A stretch of DNA of 64,000 bases from the NCBI GenBank assembly GCA_023428375.1, contig JAEYYR010000002.1:442302-506301 (forward strand). Reading direction: 5' to 3'. Source of the DNA: a bacterium (GTDB taxonomy: Bacteria > Babelota > Babeliae > Babelales > Babelaceae). Each line of letters starts with the position of its first letter. Position 1 is the first letter of the stretch. This document shows, one piece after another, positions 16,371-24,272 of this stretch. A model generated the notes under the pieces. That model searched no databases, was not told where the DNA came from, and worked only from the letters and a program-made list of their open reading frames with translations. A program made the translations under genes and the position numbers.

Positions 16371-17744
16371 ATGAAAAATACGTGGCAAGAATTTTTAAAA
16401 ATTATACACGAAGAAGTAGGCAGCCGGGTCGTTGAAACCTGGTTTAAAGCCGTGCAATTGGTGCGTTGGGATGCTCAGCGTAAGATTGTTTACTTGGAAA
16501 CGCCCAATAAATTTGTAAAAGAATGGCTTAAAAACCATTATATGTCACTTTTTGAAATTCATTTAGGACGCCTATTTAACGAGCGAGAAATCAGAATTGT
16601 TTTCTCTGAAAATGGCGGCACTCCGGAAATTACCCACGCTACTCATATCGAGCAGACCCAGCAATTTACGCCGGCACGAATCGTCAAACAACCTACTACA
16701 ATTCGTTTGCCTGAAAAAATCAAAACGCGCGGCACTAATCCGCACTATACCTTTGACTCATTTGTGGTCGGTCCCAATAATCAATTAGCCTTTGCCGCAG
16801 CACAAGCGGTGTGTGAAAAACGCGGCACCTTATACAATCCCCTCTTCATTTATGGGGAATCTGGTCTGGGAAAAACCCACCTCTTGCATGCTATTGGTAA
16901 TTACATTAAAGAGATCGATAAAAAATCGTTAATCGTCTATCAATCTGCCGACCGATTTATTCACGAATTTATTCATGCGATTCGCTTTGATAAAATTTAT
17001 CATTTTGAAAACAAATACAAAGATATCGATGTTTTGCTTGTCGATGATATTCAAATCATTTCAAACAAAGAGCAAACTCAGGAAGCATTTTTTAATATTT
17101 TTAACATGCTTCATCAAAATCAAAAGCAAGTGGTGTTTACCAGCGACTGTTTGCCACGAGATATTAAAGGCCTTGCAGATCGCATTCGTTCTCGCCTGAG
17201 TAGTGGTTTAGTAACCGACATTCAACCACCAGCGTATGAAACAAAAATAGCCATATTAAAACAAAAAAATGAGATTCATGGCATTCCTCTCGATGATACG
17301 ATTATCGAGTATTTAGCTACGCATATTAAGGGAAGTATCCGCGAACTTGAAGCATCATTGATACGACTCAAAGCATTCACCAGCTTTACGCGTGAATCTA
17401 TTGATCTTGAAACGGTGCAAAAAATATTTGCGCCTACAACTAAAAATTATAAAGACAAAAATCAAGAGCTTGAATCAATTGTTAAGTATTTCGTAAAGAA
17501 TTTTAATTGTCCGCTACAAAAATTGCGCTCTAATGACCGCGACCGTCAAACAAGTCATATTCGCCATATGGCCATGTATATGATTAAACGAATGACTAAT
17601 GCTCCTTTAAAAGATATTGGTACTTATTTTAATCGCAAAGATCATACAACGGTCATGCATGCTCTTGATAAAATTGAAAATCAAAAGCATGCAGATCCAG
17701 ATTTGCATAAATTACTCAATAAAATCGAGCAAGAATTATCATAA
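16371..17744 (+). CDS. dnaA: Chromosomal replication initiator protein DnaA
   Basis: Binds DnaA boxes and opens the origin. The 457-aa protein has domain I (WQEFLKIIHEEVGSRVVETWF), domain III AAA+ with YTFDSFVVGPNNQLA, Walker A YGESGLGKTHLL, Walker B DVLLVDDIQII, and the domain IV helix-turn-helix signature GTYFNRKDHTTVMHALDKIE. It is divergent from rplI. No cluster of DnaA boxes is visible in the 113-base intergenic region, so this need not be the origin. Confidence 0.95.
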   Translation: MKNTWQEFLKIIHEEVGSRVVETWFKAVQLVRWDAQRKIVYLETPNKFVKEWLKNHYMSLFEIHLGRLFNEREIRIVFSENGGTPEITHATHIEQTQQFTPARIVKQPTTIRLPEKIKTRGTNPHYTFDSFVVGPNNQLAFAAAQAVCEKRGTLYNPLFIYGESGLGKTHLLHAIGNYIKEIDKKSLIVYQSADRFIHEFIHAIRFDKIYHFENKYKDIDVLLVDDIQIISNKEQTQEAFFNIFNMLHQNQKQVVFTSDCLPRDIKGLADRIRSRLSSGLVTDIQPPAYETKIAILKQKNEIHGIPLDDTIIEYLATHIKGSIRELEASLIRLKAFTSFTRESIDLETVQKIFAPTTKNYKDKNQELESIVKYFVKNFNCPLQKLRSNDRDRQTSHIRHMAMYMIKRMTNAPLKDIGTYFNRKDHTTVMHALDKIENQKHADPDLHKLLNKIEQELS

Positions 17745-17748
17745 AAGA

Positions 17749-18804
17749 TTAGTAAGTAATCGTATAATTTAAGCATCGAAGGTCTTTACAAGATTTTTGT
17801 GCCTTAATACGATCTCGTTTTGAACGGCAAAATTTATCGCGCATATATTTCCACGTTAAATTAAAGTAATATGAAAAGTACGTGTGAAAATGATAAGGCT
17901 TTTTTAATCCCACCATGCTTGGAAAATGTTCAGTATCGATAATTACTACTTTATTAGTGCCCTTTTCAACCACAAAGTTATCTATGTGGGGATCCAAACA
18001 ACTATCTAAGAAATTAGAAATTTCTAACGCTATTGTACGATTAGATTTTTTCCATAATTTTAAACAACCGTCACTTTCAATAGCATCTGCTATGATGACA
18101 TAGATTGAAGGTAGTCGCATAAAGGCATAATCGCTGCCAATATTATCACTTTCCACAGTAAACCAACGTACTTCTTTTGGTAACCAATACCATTTGCGGG
18201 GTGTATCAATAATCGTTGACCAATGTGGATCAGCATCTATCATCGCACGAATATTTTCTAAATTTTTTATTCGCGTAAAACCAGTTAAATGCCGATTTAC
18301 GCCACCGCCAACGATAAAGCAACACGCCGGTACAAAGCCCTCATCATACGGAGAAACAAATGTTTCTGGCGTTTTGCAGAAAATTTTTGCAACAAATGGA
18401 TAGTCTTTGAATTTAACGATAATAAGACCAGAGGCTTTTTGCCAATTATAATCACTCTTTTTTAATATTATGAAATCATCAAAATAATCTTTACTGAGTC
18501 GACAATCAGTGATTTCATCAATGAATCGTTCAAGCATATCGTTGATTACTTCTACTGGTACGACTTGATCACCATGACGTGACACAATCTCTCCTTCTTG
18601 CGGCCACAAATGATCATAAAAAAATTGTTCATCAAAGCGAGAAAAAATTACTTCTTCCAAATGTGACTCTTTTAAGCTCCAACATTCATCGCTATCTTCC
18701 CATGCAGCGCGGATATGCGGCACTGTTTTATCATAAGGGCGATGAATACTGTAAGAATACGAAAAAAGCGGAAAAAAGCTTATACAATACATCAAAATTT
18801 TCAT
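17749..18804 (-). CDS. Secreted protein with kinase-like motifs
   Basis: From ATG 18804 the 351-aa protein has a signal peptide (MKILMYCISFFPLFSYSYS). Three segments recall the protein-kinase/aminoglycoside-phosphotransferase fold: SGLIIVKFKDYPFVAKIF, with a Lys at about 140 like the beta-3 VAxK lysine; DPHIDNFVV (about 272-280), like the HxDN catalytic loop; and VVIIDTEHF (about 286-294), like the metal-binding D in IDxE of phosphotransferases. A glycine-rich loop is not clear. Several cysteines suggest an oxidising location. If right, it is an exported kinase-like protein, possibly host-directed. A longer start at 18861 is possible but puts a charged tail before the signal peptide. Fold assignment is tentative. 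Confidence 0.45.
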   Translation of the reverse strand: MKILMYCISFFPLFSYSYSIHRPYDKTVPHIRAAWEDSDECWSLKESHLEEVIFSRFDEQFFYDHLWPQEGEIVSRHGDQVVPVEVINDMLERFIDEITDCRLSKDYFDDFIILKKSDYNWQKASGLIIVKFKDYPFVAKIFCKTPETFVSPYDEGFVPACCFIVGGGVNRHLTGFTRIKNLENIRAMIDADPHWSTIIDTPRKWYWLPKEVRWFTVESDNIGSDYAFMRLPSIYVIIADAIESDGCLKLWKKSNRTIALEISNFLDSCLDPHIDNFVVEKGTNKVVIIDTEHFPSMVGLKKPYHFHTYFSYYFNLTWKYMRDKFCRSKRDRIKAQKSCKDLRCLNYTITY

Positions 18805-18850
18805 CATGTTACTCTCTCCAAACCAGGTTGATTTTTTCCTCGGTTGTTTG

Positions 18851-18866
18851 ATAGTATACATACTAT
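18851..18866. promoter_or_regulatory. Palindrome in a divergent intergenic region
   Basis: ATAGTAT and ATACTAT form a perfect 7+7 inverted repeat with a 2-base centre, located between the divergent genes starting at 18804 (minus) and 18949 (plus). The arms contain -10-like TACTAT on each strand, so it may be an operator or back-to-back promoter. Confidence 0.35.
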
Positions 18867-18948
18867 AGATCGTTTGTTACAAACAGACGACAGATAGTGA
18901 AAAACATACTATGGAGATGCTAAATCTCTTGCAAATAAGGTGTAGTGT

Positions 18949-19476
18949 ATGGAACATTATGTTATTTCCCCACGCCAACAAAAAGTTATGTCTTGTCTTA
19001 TATGCATGCCACAGAAAATATTATCGTTGCATGGGCAAAACAACGTTTCAGAATTTGTACTACATGATTTATGCAAACCTGAATGTTTCAATTTAAAAAA
19101 AGCAGCATATTTTGTGGATAATCCAGATTTTGATCAATTCAAAGGCATCGCAGGATTTGATTGCAGCGACGTGAATGAATGCTCTGATGCGTGGCAATGC
19201 CCTGATACTTTTTCTGAAATTATGAAAAAATCTTCCTTTAATCAAAAAGTACGCACCATTAATCACTCCAGCGTACGTCGTGGAAGCACTGAAGAAAATA
19301 AATTGATCGAAGAAGTTGCGCAACAACTGCTCATGCAAAATCCACGCTGCCGTACCTGGGGACTCAAACATGATAATCATGGAGTTTTTCTTTACGAAGA
19401 TTGTCCAGAGGCTCAAGAGCTTGCAGATCAATTAGAAAAAGGATTATGCTTACTTGGATTTTGCCCTATTTATTAA
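18949..19476 (+). CDS. Cysteine-rich hypothetical protein (175 aa)
   Basis: The start at 18949 follows an AAGGTG site. The protein has no clear signal peptide. It has about a dozen cysteines, including CLICMPQ, GFDCSDVNECSDAWQCPD and CLLGFCP. The second half is helical and charged. The spacing of the cysteines suggests metal binding, but no known pattern is matched. The next small gene starts 15 bases later behind a perfect AGGAG, so they are probably one operon. Function unknown. Confidence 0.55.
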   Translation: MEHYVISPRQQKVMSCLICMPQKILSLHGQNNVSEFVLHDLCKPECFNLKKAAYFVDNPDFDQFKGIAGFDCSDVNECSDAWQCPDTFSEIMKKSSFNQKVRTINHSSVRRGSTEENKLIEEVAQQLLMQNPRCRTWGLKHDNHGVFLYEDCPEAQELADQLEKGLCLLGFCPIY

Positions 19477-19491
19477 TAAAAGGAGATCCTA

Positions 19492-19668
19492 ATGCGTAAA
19501 TTTTTAGAACGTATTGGTTGGTTACGATCATCGAAAGCTCATAAACCCGATCCAGCAAAAAACGATGAATTTAAAGATCAAACAACCAAAGATCATAAGA
19601 TTAAAGAAAATAAACTTACCCGTGGAACATTTTTTGGCAAACGTTGGTTTCCATTTAATCGCGGATAA
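19492..19668 (+). CDS. Small basic hypothetical protein (58 aa)
   Basis: ATG 19492 is preceded by AAAAGGAGATCCTA, a strong Shine-Dalgarno at 7-base spacing. The product is very basic and polar in its middle (KNDEFKDQTTKDHKIKEN) with aromatic, basic ends (MRKFLERIGWLR; FFGKRWFPFNRG). The last 14 bases overlap the end of the convergent pgk. The ribosome binding site and its place behind the 175-aa gene support it as real. No function recognised. Confidence 0.55.
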   Translation: MRKFLERIGWLRSSKAHKPDPAKNDEFKDQTTKDHKIKENKLTRGTFFGKRWFPFNRG

Positions 19669-20656
19669 CAGTTGCTAAAGCAGGCAAGCGAATATCAGCC
19701 AGGTAACTTAGGGTTGAGCCACCACCGGTAGAAAAAGTTGCATTATGCAGTTTATTTCGTAATGCAGCTACCGTGTCTCCACCACATACTAACATCCTGC
19801 CTGATCGCGCCTGTAAAATTTCAATCAAAGCATCAAAACTCATTTGATCTTCATACGGTGTGACGCCATTGATTACGAGTGGCAGTGATGGATCAAGCAA
19901 CGTAACACTCTGACGCAACGAATCTTTCATCGACTTACAATGATATGCATCATGCATAGTACTATTAGTTTTTAGAAATGAATTGGATACGGTGGGTAAC
20001 GTGATCAGTGTTTGGATTTTTTTATTGTGCTTAATAATACGCATCTTTTCATCACCCTTTCCACCGCCGACAAGAAGCATGATGTTTTCGCATGCTTTAA
20101 AGTAAGCAAGTTGTTGCATTTCATGCTGAACACATAATCCAATAGATCGATTATGCGGCAAAAAAAGGAGCGGTAATTCTATCAACGATGGATCATTTCG
20201 ATGAGCGACGCCCCACGCATCAAAAACATAATAATGCGCACATTGCGATAATTCTTTAAAAAGATCCTGCTGTTCATCTGCATCTAATAATTCAAAGAAA
20301 CGAATATTTTCAAGAACAATACAGGTTGCATCAGTGCTTTGCAACAATTGAAGTTGTGAAACATCACGTGCAAAACGGGCAATAAACCCTTCTTCTACAA
20401 ACCATTGTACTAATATTTCTGTTGACAGCGCCGCATCGAATTGATTTGGTCGTCCACGATGAGTAACGATAATGCATTTGCCGCCCCGCTCGTGAATGAA
20501 ATTAAGAGTTTGCAAAATGCATTCCAATCTTGAATCATCAATTATTTGATTGTTTTTGACTGGAATATTTCCATCAATACGTAAGAGAATCCATTTATTA
20601 TGCAAATCCCAATGGCCAAGATTAAATGAATGATAAATCATACAAAACCTATTCAT
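19655..20656 (-). CDS. pgk: Shortened phosphoglycerate kinase
   Basis: Glycolytic transfer of phosphate from 1,3-bisphosphoglycerate to ADP. The 333-aa protein is about 55-60 residues shorter than usual. Conserved blocks are visible: LRIDGNIPV with D and N, DDSRL, THRGRP, ENIRFF, FDAWGVAHR, GGGKGDEKM (both Lys of the GGAKxxDK motif), VCGGDT and the C-terminal STGGGSTLS. The usual GPMGVFE block is replaced by GVTPYED, and the second His of AHRAH is Asn. It could be active but modified. It overlaps the LolC/E-type gene by 8 bases; starting at the sixth codon (20641) would remove the overlap. Confidence 0.8.
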   Translation of the reverse strand: MNRFCMIYHSFNLGHWDLHNKWILLRIDGNIPVKNNQIIDDSRLECILQTLNFIHERGGKCIIVTHRGRPNQFDAALSTEILVQWFVEEGFIARFARDVSQLQLLQSTDATCIVLENIRFFELLDADEQQDLFKELSQCAHYYVFDAWGVAHRNDPSLIELPLLFLPHNRSIGLCVQHEMQQLAYFKACENIMLLVGGGKGDEKMRIIKHNKKIQTLITLPTVSNSFLKTNSTMHDAYHCKSMKDSLRQSVTLLDPSLPLVINGVTPYEDQMSFDALIEILQARSGRMLVCGGDTVAALRNKLHNATFSTGGGSTLSYLADIRLPALATVIRD

Positions 20657-21875
20657 GTATGGTGGTTAGCAACCAACCTATTGATTGCTTGCCCAAACGA
20701 GATAATGCAATCCATGCCGCAAAAAATGCCAAAAGAATTGCAACAAGTAAGGTAATAAACGCTAATTTCCAGGAGAAAATTGCAGGAACATGCGAAATAT
20801 AATAAATATCAGGCAATGAAATAATTTTGTATGTATTCAATAGCCATGAACATAATGCAGCAACCAATAATCCTAAAAGCGTTGCGGAAATCACTACGTA
20901 TAATGCAAGTGCAACAAATCCATGATAAATCTCGCGTGTGTTCATACCCATGGCACGCAAGATTGCAATATCATTTTTTTTATGAGTAACAAACATAAAT
21001 AACAACGCTACAACATTCATACTCGCAACAAATGCAATAAGAAACGCCACAAATCCCATGGCATATTTTTCTAAGGTAAGTGCTGAAAATATCGCAGGGT
21101 TTATCTCTGTCCACGAATATGCTCGAGAAGAAAATCGACGTTGGAGAGATTTAATAATATCTGCTGAAATATTCGAATCTTTAAGTTTCATTCCGATGGT
21201 GGAGACAGGCGCGTCAACCAGTGATTTTAAAAATTGAGAATCAATATACACAACACGATCATCAAGATCATTAAACCCCGTATTTAATAACCCGCCTATT
21301 ATAAGCTTGTGCTTTTCAAGTTGTACTGACATTCTCTTAACATCATGAGGTATTAATAACCATACTTCATCACCGATAGAAAGCCCCATTTCTTCAGCAC
21401 GTGATTTACCAATGACCACCTGATTGCCTTGCACAACCTGATCAAAAGTTTCATTACTCAATGTGGTTATTGAGTTAATCAATGAGCTAACTTGTTCTTC
21501 TTCTGAGGGCGTGATACCAATCAACAACGAAGAAGACAACAGCGCGTCTTGAGAATCTTCGTCTTTAATCAATAAGCCCTGTGCATATCTATAACCTGAA
21601 ATTGCAGTAATAGTAGGATATTCTTTCTGTATAACCTGACGTATTGCAGACACATCAAACGATTGTCCTTCGGGAGCCTGTAGATAGGCATCAGCATGTA
21701 CGCCCTTCATTTTTGAAAAAGTTGCTTCTTCAAAACCTTGCATGATCGCCAATGTTAAGGCAAATGCACAAGAACCAACAAATATACTAAAAAAGCATAC
21801 GCGTAACATAATAACGAGCGTACGATTATTCGTCGCAGTAATAAAACGACGAGCAAAAAATAATGAAGGTGCCAT
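20649..21875 (-). CDS. lolE: Lipoprotein-releasing ABC transporter permease (LolC/LolE family)
   Basis: A 408-aa FtsX-like permease: one TM after an ARRFITATNNR N-terminus, a long periplasmic domain (about 60-270), then three TMs with RAMGMNTREIYHGF, the cytoplasmic coupling helix. LolCDE extracts lipoproteins from the inner membrane for delivery to the outer membrane. I chose ATG 21875 (MAPSLFFARRF) because that matches the family's start; the longer frame to 21971 adds another hydrophobic segment and would overlap the divergent rpiB. The ATPase LolD is not in the window. C or E type cannot be decided. Confidence 0.8.
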   Translation of the reverse strand: MAPSLFFARRFITATNNRTLVIMLRVCFFSIFVGSCAFALTLAIMQGFEEATFSKMKGVHADAYLQAPEGQSFDVSAIRQVIQKEYPTITAISGYRYAQGLLIKDEDSQDALLSSSLLIGITPSEEEQVSSLINSITTLSNETFDQVVQGNQVVIGKSRAEEMGLSIGDEVWLLIPHDVKRMSVQLEKHKLIIGGLLNTGFNDLDDRVVYIDSQFLKSLVDAPVSTIGMKLKDSNISADIIKSLQRRFSSRAYSWTEINPAIFSALTLEKYAMGFVAFLIAFVASMNVVALLFMFVTHKKNDIAILRAMGMNTREIYHGFVALALYVVISATLLGLLVAALCSWLLNTYKIISLPDIYYISHVPAIFSWKLAFITLLVAILLAFFAAWIALSRLGKQSIGWLLTTIHE

Positions 21876-21961
21876 AAAAGATCCAAACTCTTGCTGCAAG
21901 TAAATAAAGACTAATACAATGATACACAGCATATACGAAATCAAAACAACAAGAAAATAGT

Positions 21962-22408
21962 ATGATTCCAAAAAAGATTCATTGCGCCATAGGCGCTGAC
22001 CACCGCGGGTACCATTTAAAAAAATTAATTAAAGAAAATCAATTTTTGGACGAGCTTATTCATTGGCACGATGTTGGCACCGATTCGACTGAACGCACCG
22101 ATTATCCAATATTTACACAACGTGCGATTGCTCTGCTACAAAATAACACCGTTGAATATGCAGTATTATTATGTGGTACTGGTGTTGGTATGGCCATTGC
22201 AGCAAATAGAACGAGTGAAATATATGCTGGTGTAGCATGGTGCGCAGAAGTGGCACAACGCGCTAAAGAAGAAGATAATGTAAATGTATTAATTTTACCG
22301 GCAGATTATATTAATGAGTCAGATGCATTCGAATGCATTAAACGATGGCTAATGGCTACCTTTAAAGGTGATCGATATGCGAAGCGTCTTTCAATGATTG
22401 ATAAATAA
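21962..22408 (+). CDS. rpiB: Ribose-5-phosphate isomerase B (RpiB/LacA/LacB family)
   Basis: Interconverts ribose-5-phosphate and ribulose-5-phosphate. The 148-aa protein has the family N-terminus IHCAIGADHRGYHLKKLI and the active-site block LLCGTGVGMAIAANR (catalytic Cys near 70). The later block normally reading AR-HND is present as AKEEDNVNVL, so the family's His there is not conserved. Divergent from the LolC/E-type gene. Confidence 0.88.
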   Translation: MIPKKIHCAIGADHRGYHLKKLIKENQFLDELIHWHDVGTDSTERTDYPIFTQRAIALLQNNTVEYAVLLCGTGVGMAIAANRTSEIYAGVAWCAEVAQRAKEEDNVNVLILPADYINESDAFECIKRWLMATFKGDRYAKRLSMIDK

Positions 22409-22410
22409 AA

Positions 22411-22436
22411 AAAAGAGGTGCCGATTGGCACCTCTC
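22411..22436 (-). terminator. Intrinsic terminator of the 565-aa FtsH-related gene
   Basis: GAGGTGCC (22415-22422) pairs with GGCACCTC (22427-22434). The adjoining A run becomes a T run on the minus strand. Confidence 0.8.
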
Positions 22437-22453
22437 CTCATTACAAACAAATA

Positions 22454-24151
22454 TCATGCAAGAATTGCATAGATTTCATCTGACGACAAACAATCACGAT
22501 TGATTAAGGCTTGTGCTAACGCATGAACCTTATCAGCATTTCTCTTAAGAATATGTTCTGTTTCTTCAAGCATTTGATCAACAAAATTCCATGTTGCATC
22601 ATAATACTGATAACGAATATCAGGAGATACATATTCTGTATTTCTTCCACCGAGGGATAATTTTAATGCATGTTCAAATGCACGAGTCTTTAAACGACTT
22701 ATTTGATCATAATTTAGATTGTATCCACTAAATTCGCATGACTTGATCGATGCTAATTCTGTACAACACTCTGCTTTATGAAATTCGCCATAATTAAATG
22801 GTTGGGTTAATTCATCGTAGTAATACACTGAGCCTTTATTAGCTAATGTCGCTTTTGCAAGTTTGTAAGTTGGCAACATTTCATTGCTTACCACAATAGA
22901 ACATGCAACAAAATAAGCATAGGCGTTACGTTCTCTACCTGTTAAACCAGAATAGGTGATATTTCTATGCATTGAGTCAATTGCTTGTTCAATGTATTCC
23001 ATATTTACGGTCACGCGTTGTTGGTGAGCAGCAGCAACAGCACTATTAAGTAATGCAAGCAACGAAGCTTTAGTAATTTGTGGTGTTGATGCAGCGATGA
23101 TACGTTGTTCTTCTGCAGACAATTCAAGACCCAATTGTTTTACCCAGTTTGAAACAGCGTTCAAGCGTTGATGATAGGTAAGAACTTTATTGTCATTGCA
23201 TGGGCATTTCACTTCTTCTTTAGGAGCAAATTTTGCCTTGATCCATGCATACACTTCTTGAACATCACGTTTGATAAGAGGTCCACAAATACCGATTACT
23301 GAGAAAGTACCAAAAATGGTGCCGGTTTTTTCAATCTCAAAAAGACCATTGGACCAACTTAATGCTTCTGCAACTGGACCATTGTCACGCATTTTCATTT
23401 TTTTCTTTACTAAATCTTCTTTTTTAGTAGCAGCACCAATAAAATTACGTAAATCTGCAATGAAACCAGAATATTCTTTGGTTGGGATTACTTTTCCCTT
23501 CTCGTCTGTTTCCTCGCCGGTAATCTTTACATTCATCAGCTTTTCGGCTTGTGAATCCGGCATAATCCACAACAAATACAATCCGGTCAATGCATAGTAC
23601 CATGAACGCTCAGCGATCAAATCAAGACGCGCGGTGCGCGCAACATCATACGCGGTTGTACCGATTGAACGGATTAATGAAAAATCCATATTCTCGATTG
23701 CATCTTTTAATTGCTGCACATGATCTGCAACGGATAAAAAGATCAAAAACAAATGCTCTTGTGTTTCTGTTACAATACCTGCAAATCGATGCTCCACCGT
23801 CATTGGCTGCCAGCATGCTGATTTGCCTAAGGTGCATGCAACCGTACGCATAATGCCATCAAGGCGAACGAGATATTCTTTAATTGAAGCAGTTGAACCT
23901 GCTGCAGAATATTCTTGTTGCAGACCATGCAATTCTTGACGGGCTTGTAATAAACTTTCTTTATGCGCTATTTTTTCTGGATTGTCACAGATTTTCACCA
24001 TCAATGATTCAAACGCAAAGTCCACATCTTTGCACAATTGAGGAAATTGTGATTCAACAATTGGTTGAACATCGCTTGCAATATCATTTGCAAAAAGCGA
24101 TAAGCAACTGGTAGCAAGCAACAAACTTGCCATCAACGACGCGTATATCAT
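22454..24151 (-). CDS. Secreted FtsH-derived protein lacking AAA core and protease motif
   Basis: This 565-aa protein has a signal peptide (MIYASLMASLLLATSCLSLFA). Residues 1-320 are unlike FtsH. From about 325 the order of FtsH blocks returns: an AAA lid with TPQITKASLLALLNSAVAAA (356-375) and VTVNMEYIEQAID (381-393), then an M41-like segment TGRERNAYAYFVACSIVV (404-421) where active FtsH has AyHEaGHAv but here no HExxH remains, and a C-terminal LAQALINRDCLSSDEIYAIL like the FtsH tail. No Walker A or B is present. The gene is just downstream of the 840-aa FtsH-like gene, each with its own terminator. I infer a structural or adaptor partner of that protein. Confidence 0.6.
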   Translation of the reverse strand: MIYASLMASLLLATSCLSLFANDIASDVQPIVESQFPQLCKDVDFAFESLMVKICDNPEKIAHKESLLQARQELHGLQQEYSAAGSTASIKEYLVRLDGIMRTVACTLGKSACWQPMTVEHRFAGIVTETQEHLFLIFLSVADHVQQLKDAIENMDFSLIRSIGTTAYDVARTARLDLIAERSWYYALTGLYLLWIMPDSQAEKLMNVKITGEETDEKGKVIPTKEYSGFIADLRNFIGAATKKEDLVKKKMKMRDNGPVAEALSWSNGLFEIEKTGTIFGTFSVIGICGPLIKRDVQEVYAWIKAKFAPKEEVKCPCNDNKVLTYHQRLNAVSNWVKQLGLELSAEEQRIIAASTPQITKASLLALLNSAVAAAHQQRVTVNMEYIEQAIDSMHRNITYSGLTGRERNAYAYFVACSIVVSNEMLPTYKLAKATLANKGSVYYYDELTQPFNYGEFHKAECCTELASIKSCEFSGYNLNYDQISRLKTRAFEHALKLSLGGRNTEYVSPDIRYQYYDATWNFVDQMLEETEHILKRNADKVHALAQALINRDCLSSDEIYAILA

Positions 24152-24166
24152 AGAAACTACCTTTCA

Positions 24167-24174
24167 TGTAAACA
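24167..24174. promoter_or_regulatory. TGTAAACA octamer upstream of the FtsH-related gene
   Basis: It lies 16 bases before the ATG at 24151 (minus). It is the same octamer that recurs upstream of several other genes. It may overlap the promoter or be a regulator site. Confidence 0.25.
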
Positions 24175-24216
24175 TTTCTGCCCAAATGATACTGACAGTT
24201 GCATTATTCGTCAATA

Positions 24217-24255
24217 AGAAAAGCGAGTGTTGAAAGTTTTCCAACACTCGCTTAA
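24217..24255 (-). terminator. Intrinsic terminator of the 840-aa FtsH-like gene
   Basis: AAGCGAGTGTTG pairs with CAACACTCGCTT (24221-24232 with 24242-24253). On the minus strand it is followed by CTTTTCTTA. Confidence 0.75.
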
Positions 24256-24272
24256 AGATTTTAAAAGATAAA

